The notes beneath the pieces were generated by a model. The model was not told where the DNA came from and searched no databases. It was given only the letters and a program-made list of their open reading frames with translations. The translations under genes were made by a program, and so were the position numbers. From Algirhabdus cladophorae (GTDB taxonomy: Bacteria > Pseudomonadota > Alphaproteobacteria > Rhodobacterales > Rhodobacteraceae), in contig NZ_CP173029.1 of NCBI RefSeq assembly GCF_044772865.1, forward strand, positions 2,790,001 to 2,854,000: 64,000 nt of DNA. The letters run 5' to 3'. Of this stretch, positions 53,242 to 62,816 are shown piece after piece (position 1 is the first letter of the stretch; the number at the start of each line of letters is the position of its first letter).

Positions 53242-54116
53242 CAGGTCCGTTCCAACGCACTATAAAGCCACAACAGGGCCGAACGGGCCGATGCGTCCGT
53301 GTGGTGGGTTTGGAATTGCCATCCGGATGCGCGCGCAAGACCTTGCAGTTCGCTTTTGCGGGCGGCAAGCCGATCGAGGTAGCGCTGGCGCAAATCGCCT
53401 GCTTGCTGTGTTTCGTGGCTGAGGCTTTTGCCCATGCTTTCAAACACAGTCCGGCCCGAGAAAGGAAAGGTTTCTTCCTGAGGGTCCAGCACTTGCATCA
53501 AGACACCCTGTACACCGCGATCCGCGGCCTGCCCCACGGCACGTGTCACAGCCTGCATGTCGCCCAAGAAATCCGAAATAAATATGGCACGCGCATTGGG
53601 CATCATGCCGCCTGCCTTGGGGGCACCATAATCGGCGCCAGTGCCCATGTCCGACAGTCGTTGTGCCAAACGCATCAGTTGGACTTGCCCGGTTTTGGGC
53701 GGCGCAGAGGCATCAGTGAGGCCAACACGTTCGCCCGCCTTCAGGAGCAATATCGCACTGGCCAACGCCACAGTGCGGGCGCGGTGGGATTTGCTGGGGA
53801 GGTCTTTGCTGCTGGAAAATGTCAGACTGGCCGCATCGTCGACCCAAATAAAGACGGACTGGGCGATCTGCCATTCGGTTTGCCGGACAAAGTTTGTGTC
53901 CCCCCGCGCCGAACGTCGCCAATCGATGAATCGCGCCTCATCCCCATCGGTGACAGGGCGGTATTGCCAAAATTCTTCGCCACCGCCAGCCCGTCGGCGG
54001 CCGTGGGTGCCAACCATGATCGTATTGGCCAAGTGTTGAGCGCCAGCCAAAAGGGCGGGAAACGGGGCCGCGAGGGCCTCGGCTTGGGGTCGTAACGAGG
54101 GTGCGTTTTGGCTCAC
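53241..54116 (-). CDS. DUF58 domain protein
   Basis: A 291-residue soluble protein with the DUF58 signature GRRRAGGGEEFWQYRPVTDGDEARFIDWRRSAR and a VWA-like fold afterwards (VFIWVDDAASLTFSS, ARAIFISDFLGD). DUF58 proteins are regular partners of MoxR ATPases. ATGA overlap with moxR. Confidence 0.92.
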   Translation of the reverse strand: MSQNAPSLRPQAEALAAPFPALLAGAQHLANTIMVGTHGRRRAGGGEEFWQYRPVTDGDEARFIDWRRSARGDTNFVRQTEWQIAQSVFIWVDDAASLTFSSSKDLPSKSHRARTVALASAILLLKAGERVGLTDASAPPKTGQVQLMRLAQRLSDMGTGADYGAPKAGGMMPNARAIFISDFLGDMQAVTRAVGQAADRGVQGVLMQVLDPQEETFPFSGRTVFESMGKSLSHETQQAGDLRQRYLDRLAARKSELQGLARASGWQFQTHHTDASARSALLWLYSALERT

Positions 54117-55117
54117 GCAGCGGCCTCAATCCGGGTTGTGCGGGCGCTTACTTCGTCGATAACTTGGCCCAAGGACAGACCTTGCGCCCGAGCGGCAAAA
54201 CCTAACGCCATGCGGTGGATTAATACAGGGCGGGCCATGCGGGCCACGTCTTCGGCGGATGGGGCCAAGCGTCCTTCAAGCAAGCACTGCGCGCGCACCG
54301 TCAGCATCAACGCCTGAGCCGCCCGTGGACCAGGTCCCCAACTGACATTGTTGCGCACGATCTCTGGTGCGCTGTCCTCATCAGGCCGACAGGCGCGCAC
54401 AAGATCCAGAATGGTTTCAACAACGGCGTCCCCAACGGGCATGCGGCGCACCAAAGTTTGGGCCGCCATAAGGCTGGCCGTATCAAACACCGGCTCAGAT
54501 GCCGCGTCATCCATACCTGTTGTGGACAGCAAAATGTCCCGTTCAGTCGCACGATCAGGGTTTTGGACATCGATCTGGACCAAAAAGCGGTCGAGCTGGG
54601 CCTCTGGTAGCGGATATGTGCCTTCTTGCTCAATCGGGTTTTGCGTGGCCAGAACATGGAATGGTTTGCCCAAGGGGCGTTCTTGGCCAGCGATTGTGAC
54701 AACCTTTTCCTGCATAGCCTGCAACAGGGCCGATTGGGTACGGGGGCTTGCGCGGTTGATCTCGTCCGCCATCAAAAGCTGGCAAAATACGGGGCCTTCG
54801 ATGAACCGAAAACTGCGATTACCGTCAGTGCCCGTTTCCAGAACCTCGGAGCCAAGGATATCAGCAGGCATTAGATCGGGCGTGAATTGGATACGATTGC
54901 CATTGAGGCCCATCACAGTGGACAGCGTTTCGACCAATCGTGTTTTGCCCAGCCCCGGTTGCCCGATCAACAGCCCGTGTCCACCACACAACAGCGCCGA
55001 AAGGGTTAGATCAACGACGCGTTCCTGACCGATGAACCGTTTGGTGATCGAGGCTTTGGCGCGGGCCAATTGATCCCCCAAAGCATCAATTTCTGCGACC
55101 ATATCTGAATCCGACAT
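54113..55117 (-). CDS. MoxR-family AAA+ ATPase
   Basis: A 334-residue MoxR ATPase: Walker A GQPGLGKT (52-59), Walker B LMADEINRA, sensor 1 LATQNPIEQEG and arginine-rich lid. MoxR proteins act as chaperones that mature complexes containing VWA proteins. First gene of the four-gene operon; AAAGGAATTGG-type site precedes the ATG. Divergent from the DUF1285 gene. Confidence 0.95.
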   Translation of the reverse strand: MSDSDMVAEIDALGDQLARAKASITKRFIGQERVVDLTLSALLCGGHGLLIGQPGLGKTRLVETLSTVMGLNGNRIQFTPDLMPADILGSEVLETGTDGNRSFRFIEGPVFCQLLMADEINRASPRTQSALLQAMQEKVVTIAGQERPLGKPFHVLATQNPIEQEGTYPLPEAQLDRFLVQIDVQNPDRATERDILLSTTGMDDAASEPVFDTASLMAAQTLVRRMPVGDAVVETILDLVRACRPDEDSAPEIVRNNVSWGPGPRAAQALMLTVRAQCLLEGRLAPSAEDVARMARPVLIHRMALGFAARAQGLSLGQVIDEVSARTTRIEAAA

Positions 55118-55189
55118 ACCAATTCCTTTCAGCGCATTTATATCATGCTATGACAACAGATATTCCGAATACAAGAAATGGCAAAAGCA

Positions 55190-55777
55190 ATGAGTGGACA
55201 AAACATTGTGAAACCCACCGCAGAAAGCCTTGCAGCAAGCGCTACAGCGGCTGGGAAAAAGGGGCCGCCACCGGTTCATTTGTGGAATCCGCCCTTTTGT
55301 GGCGACTTAGATATGCGAATTGCGCGGGATGGGACGTGGTTTTATCAAGGCACGCCGATTGGGCGACCGGGCTTGGTTAAGCTGTTTTCCTCGATCATTC
55401 GCAAAGATGGCGATGATTACTTTTTGGTCACGCCTGTCGAAAAAGTGGGCATAACAGTAGAAGACGCCCCGTTTGTCGCCATCGATTTTGACCTGCACGG
55501 GGAGGGTCCTGATCAAAAACTGGTGTTTCACACGCAAGTTGACGACACAGTGACCGCCAGTGCTGATACCCCCATCCGCGTGGTACGCGATGAAGCTACC
55601 GGAGAGCCGAGCCCCTATGTATTGATCCGCGCCAATTTGGAGGCCCTGATCGATCGCAAGAGCTTTTACCGGTTGGTGGATTTGGGCGTGCATCACGAGG
55701 TAGGAGGTGTGGACTGGTTTGGTATTTGGTCCTCTGGATCGTTTTTCCCGATAATTCCCAGCGCTGAGCTGCCATAA
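55190..55777 (+). CDS. DUF1285 family protein
   Basis: A 195-residue soluble protein with PPVHLWNPPFCGDLDMRIARDG and WFYQGTPIGRPGLVKLFSSI, the DUF1285 signature. Function unknown, but it is conserved beside the moxR operon. I chose the ATG at 55190 (MSGQNIVKP); the one at 55178 has a ribosome site with no spacing. A weak stem (CACAG/CTGTG, 55844-55856) with T5 follows. Confidence 0.88.
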   Translation: MSGQNIVKPTAESLAASATAAGKKGPPPVHLWNPPFCGDLDMRIARDGTWFYQGTPIGRPGLVKLFSSIIRKDGDDYFLVTPVEKVGITVEDAPFVAIDFDLHGEGPDQKLVFHTQVDDTVTASADTPIRVVRDEATGEPSPYVLIRANLEALIDRKSFYRLVDLGVHHEVGGVDWFGIWSSGSFFPIIPSAELP

Positions 55778-55924
55778 GGGCTCTGCTTGGCGGGGATATC
55801 GCCACTAAGAAGATGGCGAGACGCCGGGACGGACGCGGGGCTTCACAGGGGCTGTGCGTTTTTATTGGATTGGTTTGAACCGTCAGTGAGGTCCATAAAG
55901 ATTGGCGAAAGGACCCGCCCTGCA

Positions 55925-56209
55925 ATGTTCCCTGCCAAGTTTGCCCCCTACCTCGTCGGTTTGATGATGTCGGCCGTGATGACGTTTTTCGTCTCGGGCT
56001 TTGCGACCTATCGTGGACTGGGCCTTGTGGAGGGGTTCATGCAAATCTGGATGGAGGCGTGGATCCCGTGCTGGTTCTTGGCCTTTCCAATCATCATGTT
56101 GATTGGCCCCATCGCGCGAAAGATCGCTGGCAGAATTACAGCACCTGTTGAGGGGCCTGACGATGTTGACCGATCTCTAAACCTTCCAACGTCCAAGCCC
56201 CAACGCTGA
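55925..56209 (+). CDS. DUF2798 small membrane protein
   Basis: 94 residues, two helices (about 7-28, 42-66): FPAKFAPYLVGLMMSAVMTFFVSG and WMEAWIPCWFLAFPIIMLIGP, as in DUF2798. The open frame from 55787 is longer, but AAAGGA and family start point to the ATG at 55925. Its last 74 bases overlap the convergent rluE gene. Confidence 0.8.
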   Translation: MFPAKFAPYLVGLMMSAVMTFFVSGFATYRGLGLVEGFMQIWMEAWIPCWFLAFPIIMLIGPIARKIAGRITAPVEGPDDVDRSLNLPTSKPQR

Positions 56210-56690
56210 ACCGGATCAGCCTCAGGGTTGGGTGACCTACAGCCGCTGTCATGCGGCGCACCTGTCGGTTTCGGCCTTCGGTAATGGTAAGCTTAATCCA
56301 TGTGTCCGGAATGGATTTGCGCACGCGGATCGGTGGCGTTCGCGGCCAAAGCCAATTCGGGGTGTCCGATATTTCAACCTTGGCAGGGCGGGTTTTGCCG
56401 TCCTTCAAGGTGACGCCATCTTTCAACTGTTGCAACGCAGACGGATCAGGCACGCCCTCAACCTGCGCAAAGTAGGTTTTTGGCGTTTTGAACTTTGGGC
56501 TTGATATTTTGGCCTGCAGTGCGCCGTCATCTGTTAGGATCATCAGACCCTCGCTATCGCGGTCCAATCGCCCTGCAGGATAGATGTTTGGGATCGATAT
56601 AAATTCCGAAAGGGTTTGACGTTTTGTGGGGCTTTTCGTGTCGGTAAACTGTGACAAGACATCAAAAGGTTTGTTGAAAAGCACCAGCAT
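56136..56690 (-). CDS. rluE: 23S rRNA pseudouridine synthase, RluE-like
   Basis: A 184-residue RsuA-family pseudouridine synthase without the N-terminal S4 domain, as in RluE (E. coli enzyme modifies U2457). Catalytic aspartate D43 in GRLDRDSEGL; later GRNRQVRRM and HPTLRLIR. The in-frame extension to 56747 overlaps the upstream hydrolase gene and is rejected; ATG at 56690 gives MLVLFNKPF. Confidence 0.87.
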   Translation of the reverse strand: MLVLFNKPFDVLSQFTDTKSPTKRQTLSEFISIPNIYPAGRLDRDSEGLMILTDDGALQAKISSPKFKTPKTYFAQVEGVPDPSALQQLKDGVTLKDGKTRPAKVEISDTPNWLWPRTPPIRVRKSIPDTWIKLTITEGRNRQVRRMTAAVGHPTLRLIRFSVGAWTLEGLEIGQHRQAPQQVL

Positions 56691-56700
56691 CCGAGTGGCC

Positions 56701-57378
56701 TTAGTCTGTGTCGGCGATGAACCGGGCGATCCTTGTACCGATTGCATTGCTACCTTTGATGGATGGATGGATCATATCCAGCCCGTGATAGGAGCGGTCA
56801 CCTTCCGGCACAAGATCCTTGTTGGACAGGAAATAGACGCCTTTAATCTTGCGCGCCAAGGTGCTGATCCGCTGTTCCAAGATGTCGCCGTCGTCTTTGC
56901 AGCTTTCAATCGGAGAATTCGCACCGGGACTGCGCAAATACCCAACATACAGAACCTTGGCACCGGTTTTGCGAATTTTCGCAACCAGCGACGGGATTTG
57001 GCCCTTGAGACCAGAGTCCGAGATCAGCCGGTCCATTTTGCGGTCGCATTTATGGCATCCACATCCCAACCAAAGATCATTGCCGCCACCGTTCAGAACC
57101 ACCCAATCCCATTCACCCGGACGAAACTGCTGTGGAATGCTGAGGCCCATGGCCCCAGTGATGGGCAGATTGTAGATGATACGTGCACCAGTGACCGCCC
57201 GACTTGAAACTGGCGTTTTCAATCGCTTGGCCAGAACATGGGGGATAGCGCGGCCAGACAGAGTGTGGCTGGCCATCATGGAATCGCCCATGACTAGGAT
57301 ACGCGGCTGGGCCTGCGGGACGGCAGGCTGCGCCAAAGCAAAAAGCATAAGCGAAACAAGGGATAAGAGGCGGGGCAT
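56701..57378 (-). CDS. Exported SGNH/GDSL hydrolase
   Basis: A 225-residue esterase-type protein. Signal peptide about 1-23. GDS nucleophile (ILVMGDSMM, S33), block with GGGNDLW, and the D-H pair near the end (DMIHPS). A CGCHKC motif after the N block could form a disulfide or bind metal. I chose ATG 57378 over the frame start at 57456, since the former begins the signal peptide. Confidence 0.83.
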   Translation of the reverse strand: MPRLLSLVSLMLFALAQPAVPQAQPRILVMGDSMMASHTLSGRAIPHVLAKRLKTPVSSRAVTGARIIYNLPITGAMGLSIPQQFRPGEWDWVVLNGGGNDLWLGCGCHKCDRKMDRLISDSGLKGQIPSLVAKIRKTGAKVLYVGYLRSPGANSPIESCKDDGDILEQRISTLARKIKGVYFLSNKDLVPEGDRSYHGLDMIHPSIKGSNAIGTRIARFIADTD

Positions 57379-57508
57379 AGCGATGATCCACTTTAAACTG
57401 ATGACAAAGGGCCCGCTCATACTGTCAGAAATCCACGATAATTCTATGAAGATCAAGCAGGTCCGAACCGGTTTGTGACATCAATATGTGTTCAAATCTT
57501 GGCAAGTT

Positions 57509-60307
57509 TTAATGAGCTTGCGCCCAGTTCGGCCCCTCACCCGCATCGACAATCAGTGGCACGTCCAGTTTCACGACAGGGTCTGCAGCATTCTCCATGA
57601 TATTTCTAACGGCAGAGATAACCTGTTCTTGCGCGCCTTCTTCAACCTCGAACAAAAGTTCATCGTGGACCTGAAGGAGCATTTTACAGGGCAAATCGGC
57701 TATGGCGTCGGGCATGCGGATCATCGCGCGGCGGATCACATCGGCGGCAGTGCCTTGGATCGGGGCATTGATTGCAGCGCGTTTGGCAAAGCCAGCACGC
57801 GGCCCTTTGGCGTTCATCTCGGGGGTGTGGATTTTGCGACCAAACAGGGTTTGAACAAATTCATGTTCTTTGGCAAAGGCGATCGTGTCGTCCATATACG
57901 TTTTGATACCCGGAAACCGTTCAAAGTAGCGATCGATAAATCCTTGCGCCTCGGCCCGTGGGATCCGCAGGTTGCGGGCCAGACCGAACCCTGAGATGCC
58001 ATAGATCACCCCAAAGTTAATCGCCTTGGCTTGGCGGCGCACGTCTGGCGTCATCTCTTCCAATGGTACATTGAACATTTCAGAGGCCGTCATGGCATGG
58101 ATGTCCAACCCGTCGTGAAACGCCTGTTTGAGGGCGGGGATATCGGCCATATGGGCCAGAATGCGCAACTCAATCTGGCTATAATCCAAGGCGATCAAGG
58201 TCTTGCCCTCTTCGGCCACAAAGGCTTCACGGATCCGGCGCCCCTCTTCTGAACGGATCGGAATGTTCTGCAAATTCGGGTCCGAGCTGGCCATTCGACC
58301 TGTGCTGGCGCCGGATTGAACATAGGAGGTGTGCACGCGACCTGTGTCGGGGTTGATGTGGTCCTGCAGCGCGTCAGTGTAGGTCGATTTCAGCTTGCTC
58401 AACTGACGCCAATCCAGAACGCGACCGGGCAATTCATGTTCTGTCGCAAGGTCCTCAAGAACATCTGCACCGGTGGCATAAGCCCCTGTTTTTCCCTTTT
58501 TGCCGCCAGGAAGCTCTAGTTTGTCAAACAGGATTTCACCAAGCTGCTTGGGCGAACCCACGTTGAAGGACTGTCCTGCAAGTTCCTGGATTTCGGCCTC
58601 GAGGCCCGCCATTTTCTGGGCGAAGGCATTTGACATACGTGACAGCACATCGCGGTCCACTTTGATCCCGTGGCGTTCCATTTGGGCCAATACAGGAACC
58701 AAAGGCCGTTCCAGCGTCTCATAAACGCGGGTGACTTTGTTGACGTGCAGCTTTGGCTTGAACGCATGCCATAAACGCAGAGTTATGTCGGCATCTTCCG
58801 CAGCATAGCGCACCGCATCGTCGACCGGAACACGGTCGAACGTGATGGCTGATTTGCCAGTACCCAAAAGGGTTTTGATCGAGATCGGCGTGTGTCCTAG
58901 GTACCGCTCGGACAACCCATCCATACCGTGATTGTGCAGCCCTGCGTGCAGCGCATAAGACATCAACATGGTATCATCTATGGGGTGAATTGGTGCATCG
59001 TATCGGGCAAAAATCTTGGCGTCGTATTTCATATTTTGGCCAATTTTCACAATAGATGGATCCGCCATCATCGGCCTCAGCAGGGTAAGCGCCTCTTCCA
59101 GATCCATCTGGCCGTCGACTAGTTTATCGCTGCCAAAGAGGTCAGATGCCTCGCCCTCCTTGTGCGTAAGCGGAATGTAACAGGCATGGCCTGCGTCAAC
59201 ACACAGGCTAATCCCGACCAAATCAGCGCGCATATCGTCTAGGCCCGTGGTTTCGGTATCGATGGCCACAAAGCCGCGCTGATAAATGCGGCCAATCCAT
59301 GTTTTCAAAGCCTCCGCATTGGTCACGCAATCATATTTTGCATCGGCGAACGCAACTTGATCCGGGGCATCCACATCAGACCCTGGCGCAGGCGCATCGG
59401 CTATCACAGGTGCTTCGACCTTAAGCGCTTCCGCGATGCGTTTGGTCAGGGTACGGAATTCCATTTCCGCCAAAAAGCCCATCAGGACGTCCGGCTCAGG
59501 GTCGCGGACCTCCAGATCATCAATGGTAAAGTCCAGCGGTGTGTTTTCGTCCAATTGAACCAGTTTCTTGGATAGCAGGATCTGCTCTTTGTTCTCAATC
59601 AGAGACTGGCGGCGCTTGGGTTGTTTGATCTCTTCTGCGCGCTCTAGCAGAGTTTCCAAGTCACCGTATTCATTAATCAAAAGGGCAGCTGTTTTGATCC
59701 CAATTCCGGGCGCGCCGGGCACGTTGTCAACGCTGTCCCCTGCTAAGGCCTGCACGTCGACCACACGGTTTGGGCCCACGCCAAATTTTTCTTCGACGCC
59801 CGCCACACCGATGCGATTGTTTTTCATCGCGTCGAACATCTCGACACCTTCGCCAACCAATTGCATCAAATCTTTGTCGCTGGAAATAATCGTGCAATTG
59901 CCCCCCAAAGCGCGGGCCTGCACCGCCAAGGTCGCAATGATATCATCGGCCTCATAGCCTTCGATTTCATGGCAGGCGATATTGAAAGCGCGGGTGGCAT
60001 CGCGGGTCAATGGGATCTGTGGGCGCAAGTCCTCGGGCATGGCATCGCGATTGGCTTTGTATTGGTCATAAAGATCGTTGCGGAACGTGTGGCTGCCCTT
60101 GTCAAAGATGACGGCCACATGGGTCACATCGCCGCCCGCGTTGCCTTCAACATACCGCTGCAACATGTTGCAAAATCCCGACACGGCGCCAATGGGCAAA
60201 CCATCAGATTTACGGGTTAAGGGCGGCAACGCATGGTAGGCGCGAAAGATAAACGCGGACCCGTCGATCAAGTGTAAATGGCACCCTTTGCCGAACGTCT
60301 CAGACAT
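57509..60307 (-). CDS. polA: DNA polymerase I
   Basis: A 932-residue Pol I with all three domains: 5'-3' exonuclease (1-290, with ADDIIATLA and DSVDNVPG), 3'-5' exonuclease with its metal ligands D350/E352 (AIDTETTGL), so proofreading should be active, and the polymerase domain with DYSQIELR and QVHDELLFEV. It is single, with about 110 bp to the divergent MCP-like gene. Confidence 0.97.
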   Translation of the reverse strand: MSETFGKGCHLHLIDGSAFIFRAYHALPPLTRKSDGLPIGAVSGFCNMLQRYVEGNAGGDVTHVAVIFDKGSHTFRNDLYDQYKANRDAMPEDLRPQIPLTRDATRAFNIACHEIEGYEADDIIATLAVQARALGGNCTIISSDKDLMQLVGEGVEMFDAMKNNRIGVAGVEEKFGVGPNRVVDVQALAGDSVDNVPGAPGIGIKTAALLINEYGDLETLLERAEEIKQPKRRQSLIENKEQILLSKKLVQLDENTPLDFTIDDLEVRDPEPDVLMGFLAEMEFRTLTKRIAEALKVEAPVIADAPAPGSDVDAPDQVAFADAKYDCVTNAEALKTWIGRIYQRGFVAIDTETTGLDDMRADLVGISLCVDAGHACYIPLTHKEGEASDLFGSDKLVDGQMDLEEALTLLRPMMADPSIVKIGQNMKYDAKIFARYDAPIHPIDDTMLMSYALHAGLHNHGMDGLSERYLGHTPISIKTLLGTGKSAITFDRVPVDDAVRYAAEDADITLRLWHAFKPKLHVNKVTRVYETLERPLVPVLAQMERHGIKVDRDVLSRMSNAFAQKMAGLEAEIQELAGQSFNVGSPKQLGEILFDKLELPGGKKGKTGAYATGADVLEDLATEHELPGRVLDWRQLSKLKSTYTDALQDHINPDTGRVHTSYVQSGASTGRMASSDPNLQNIPIRSEEGRRIREAFVAEEGKTLIALDYSQIELRILAHMADIPALKQAFHDGLDIHAMTASEMFNVPLEEMTPDVRRQAKAINFGVIYGISGFGLARNLRIPRAEAQGFIDRYFERFPGIKTYMDDTIAFAKEHEFVQTLFGRKIHTPEMNAKGPRAGFAKRAAINAPIQGTAADVIRRAMIRMPDAIADLPCKMLLQVHDELLFEVEEGAQEQVISAVRNIMENAADPVVKLDVPLIVDAGEGPNWAQAH

Positions 60308-60418
60308 CTAATTTCCCCCACGGACCCGATAACATCCCATATGTGCCACGATCCTTGCAGGTCGACCAGAGATCAAATGCGAAAGACTGTCCGGTGTTCA
60401 TAGTTTTGTAAGAGGATC

Positions 60419-61171
60419 GTGAAATATCCTTCACTCATGAAAGATACTCTTGATCCAAATCCCGCTTTTAGCACGGTGCAAACCCCCAACGCAGATCATG
60501 CCCGGGCAGAGGTTGTAGCGACAATTGGTCTGCTGCGGGACAACGGCGCCAGAATGACGGCCTATTTGCTGGCAGGCATGGCTGCACGCGACGAAACAGA
60601 ACATGAGATCAGTACAGCCGGCCTACAACGCTGTTTGATGCCGGTCAAAATCGCGGTTGCCGCCCTTTTGGGCAATGATGCCGTTGAAGATCTTGATCCA
60701 AAGGCTTTGGAATGGATGCGTAACGAACTCAAAAAGGACGTGGAGTGTTTGAAGGCAACCAAAGCGCTGAGCCAATATTTAACACGCTTTTCAGAAAATA
60801 TAGACACCGGTCAGCCTTGCGCGTTGGATGAGATTTTTGCCTCACTGGCGATTGTAAGGGATCAGTTCATCACCCCCTTCAATGCATTTATCGAACGCTT
60901 GCAAGACATCATGAAAAAAGACCGCGCTGCGCGCGTCGCACATATCCAAGAAAGCGCATCACGGGCGCGGCATGGTGTGGATCTGATTGGTGAAATTGCC
61001 CGCACGGTGCGCATGGTGTCGATTAATGCCCAGATTGAGGCTGCTCGCGCAGGCGACAACGGGCGTGCGTTCTCGATCATCGCTCAAGAAATCAACGCCC
61101 TTTCGGATGAGATTTCTCGCGTCGGCACGACGGTCAAGGACGGCTTATCCGACACTTTGGACTTTGCGTAA
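60419..61171 (+). CDS. Soluble MCP-like signalling protein
   Basis: A 250-residue protein without membrane helices or known sensor domain. Residues about 195-245 match the chemoreceptor hairpin tip region (VSINAQIEAARAGDNGRAFSIIAQEI), then the protein ends soon, so the descending helix is short. The start is a GTG with AGAGGA close upstream; an ATG at 60437 is the alternative. It may link to CheW/CheA-like proteins elsewhere or be a reduced relic. Confidence 0.75.
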   Translation: MKYPSLMKDTLDPNPAFSTVQTPNADHARAEVVATIGLLRDNGARMTAYLLAGMAARDETEHEISTAGLQRCLMPVKIAVAALLGNDAVEDLDPKALEWMRNELKKDVECLKATKALSQYLTRFSENIDTGQPCALDEIFASLAIVRDQFITPFNAFIERLQDIMKKDRAARVAHIQESASRARHGVDLIGEIARTVRMVSINAQIEAARAGDNGRAFSIIAQEINALSDEISRVGTTVKDGLSDTLDFA

Positions 61172-61211
61172 TTAGGGAACCGGTCGATCAACAGATCCTC
61201 GAAGCGCAGGC

Positions 61212-61394
61212 TTAATCGACTGTGCCTTCAAAATCCCGATGCACATAACGCGTATCGCAGTAAGGGCACACAACCCAACCCACATCTTTGGGAATTTGTA
61301 GCCATACCCGCGGGTGACCACCACTGCCACCCCCGCCATCACAGGCTATCCGGTAGGCGTCTACAATTATCGTTTCTTGTGGCGCGCGTGTCAT
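61212..61394 (-). CDS. Small CHCC zinc-finger protein (NDUFS6-like)
   Basis: 60 residues with C18, H27, C43 and C46 (ACDGGGGSGGHPRVW, VCPYCDTRYVH), the zf-CHCC pattern of mitochondrial complex I subunit NDUFS6 and its alphaproteobacterial homologues. Likely complex I-linked. Confidence 0.87.
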   Translation of the reverse strand: MTRAPQETIIVDAYRIACDGGGGSGGHPRVWLQIPKDVGWVVCPYCDTRYVHRDFEGTVD

Positions 61395-61495
61395 CGCTAC
61401 ATTCCTTGTTGCCTGAGGATAGACCGCAGCCTATGTCGCTGGGCAAGATACCAAACATGCCCGCACGGGCAAGGGCTTTGACGGGGTGGTAGGCA

Positions 61496-62419
61496 ATGAA
61501 TGCAATTGAAATTCGCGGTTTGCGCAAAACCTACGCGGCCCAAGGCAACCAAGCCCCCAAAGATGCGCTAAACGGCGTCGATCTGGACATACCGCAAGGC
61601 AGCATTTTTGGCCTTTTGGGGCCAAATGGTGCTGGCAAATCAACCTTGATCAATATTCTGGCCGGTTTGGTTTTAAAAACACAAGGTCAGGTCAAAATAT
61701 GGGGCTTTGATCAAGACAGTAATCCGCGCCAATCACGGGCCAGTATCGGTGTTATGCCCCAGGAATTGCATTTGGATCCTTTTTTCAGCCCACGCGGGGC
61801 CTTGGAAATGCAAGCGGGTCTTTATGGTGTGGCGCGCGGCGACCGCCAAACCGATACGATTTTGCAGCTGATCGGCCTGTCGGACAAGGCTGATGCCCAT
61901 GCCAGATCCCTCTCAGGCGGGATGCGCAGGCGGTTGTTGCTCGGCAAAGCACTGGTTCATAATCCACATGTCTTGGTTTTGGACGAACCGACGGCAGGCG
62001 TTGATATCGAGTTGCGCAATATGCTGTGGGCCAATGTGCGCAAGCTGAACGCGCAAGGCATGACCATCATTCTGACCACGCATTACTTGGAAGAAGCCCA
62101 AGAAATGTGTGACGAAATCGCCATCATTAACCATGGCGCCGTCGTGGTTCAGGACACAACGCAGAACCTGTTAGGACGGCTGGACAGTAAGACTCTCGTT
62201 ATTCAACCCCAATCACCGCAGATACACGAATTTGAGCTGCCGACGGGTGTGCAATTCGATCGTGCCGATGACGGCACACTGGTTTTCTCCTATCGCCGTG
62301 GGCAGACCAGTGCCGAGGACATTTTGGGAATGGTGCGCGACGCAGGCGTCCGCATTGCGGATGTCAAAACCCAAGAGGCCGACCTTGAAGACGTGTTTTT
62401 GGACCTGACCCGCGCCTAG
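61496..62419 (+). CDS. ABC-2-type transporter ATP-binding protein
   Basis: A 307-residue ABC ATPase: Walker A GPNGAGKS (42-49), signature LSGGMRRRLLLGKAL, Walker B VLVLDEPTAGVD, H-loop TTHYLEEA, and a C-terminal 80-residue extension typical of ABC-2 exporters (YadG type). No permease gene follows; the next gene is on the other strand. TGGTAGGCA lies before the ATG. Confidence 0.92.
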   Translation: MNAIEIRGLRKTYAAQGNQAPKDALNGVDLDIPQGSIFGLLGPNGAGKSTLINILAGLVLKTQGQVKIWGFDQDSNPRQSRASIGVMPQELHLDPFFSPRGALEMQAGLYGVARGDRQTDTILQLIGLSDKADAHARSLSGGMRRRLLLGKALVHNPHVLVLDEPTAGVDIELRNMLWANVRKLNAQGMTIILTTHYLEEAQEMCDEIAIINHGAVVVQDTTQNLLGRLDSKTLVIQPQSPQIHEFELPTGVQFDRADDGTLVFSYRRGQTSAEDILGMVRDAGVRIADVKTQEADLEDVFLDLTRA

Positions 62420-62421
62420 CC

Positions 62422-62805
62422 CTATTGGGTTTTTTGCAGCATTCTGCCCAATTCACGCCCGGCACAGATATGAACATGCAAATGCGGTACTTCTTGAACG
62501 CCATCGGTGCCTGCGTTTGAAATCATACGGTATCCGTTGCCCTCGTCCCCGGGGCAGATCTCCAAAATATCGCAAACCGCAGAAATAGTGCGGGTGAAAT
62601 CCACAATTTCGGTGTCTGATGCTTCAGCAGCGAAATGGTCGTAGTTCACGTATTTGCCTTTCGGGATCACCAAAACATGGTGCGGTGCTTGGGGGTAGAC
62701 ATCGTTAAAGGCCAAGCTGTGCTGGCTTTCAAAAACAGTTGTATTGGGAATTTCGCCACGCAGAATTTTAGCAAAAATATTTTCGTCGTCATACACATAG
62801 GCCAT
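62422..62805 (-). CDS. HIT-family nucleotide-binding protein
   Basis: A 127-residue HINT/HIT hydrolase with the triad H108-x-H110-x-H112 (HLHVHI). Such proteins hydrolyse adenosine phosphoramidates. Convergent with the ABC gene, 2 bases apart; a small CCC/GGG stem with T6 lies there. Confidence 0.93.
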   Translation of the reverse strand: MAYVYDDENIFAKILRGEIPNTTVFESQHSLAFNDVYPQAPHHVLVIPKGKYVNYDHFAAEASDTEIVDFTRTISAVCDILEICPGDEGNGYRMISNAGTDGVQEVPHLHVHICAGRELGRMLQKTQ

Positions 62806-62816
62806 TGGACCGCCCC

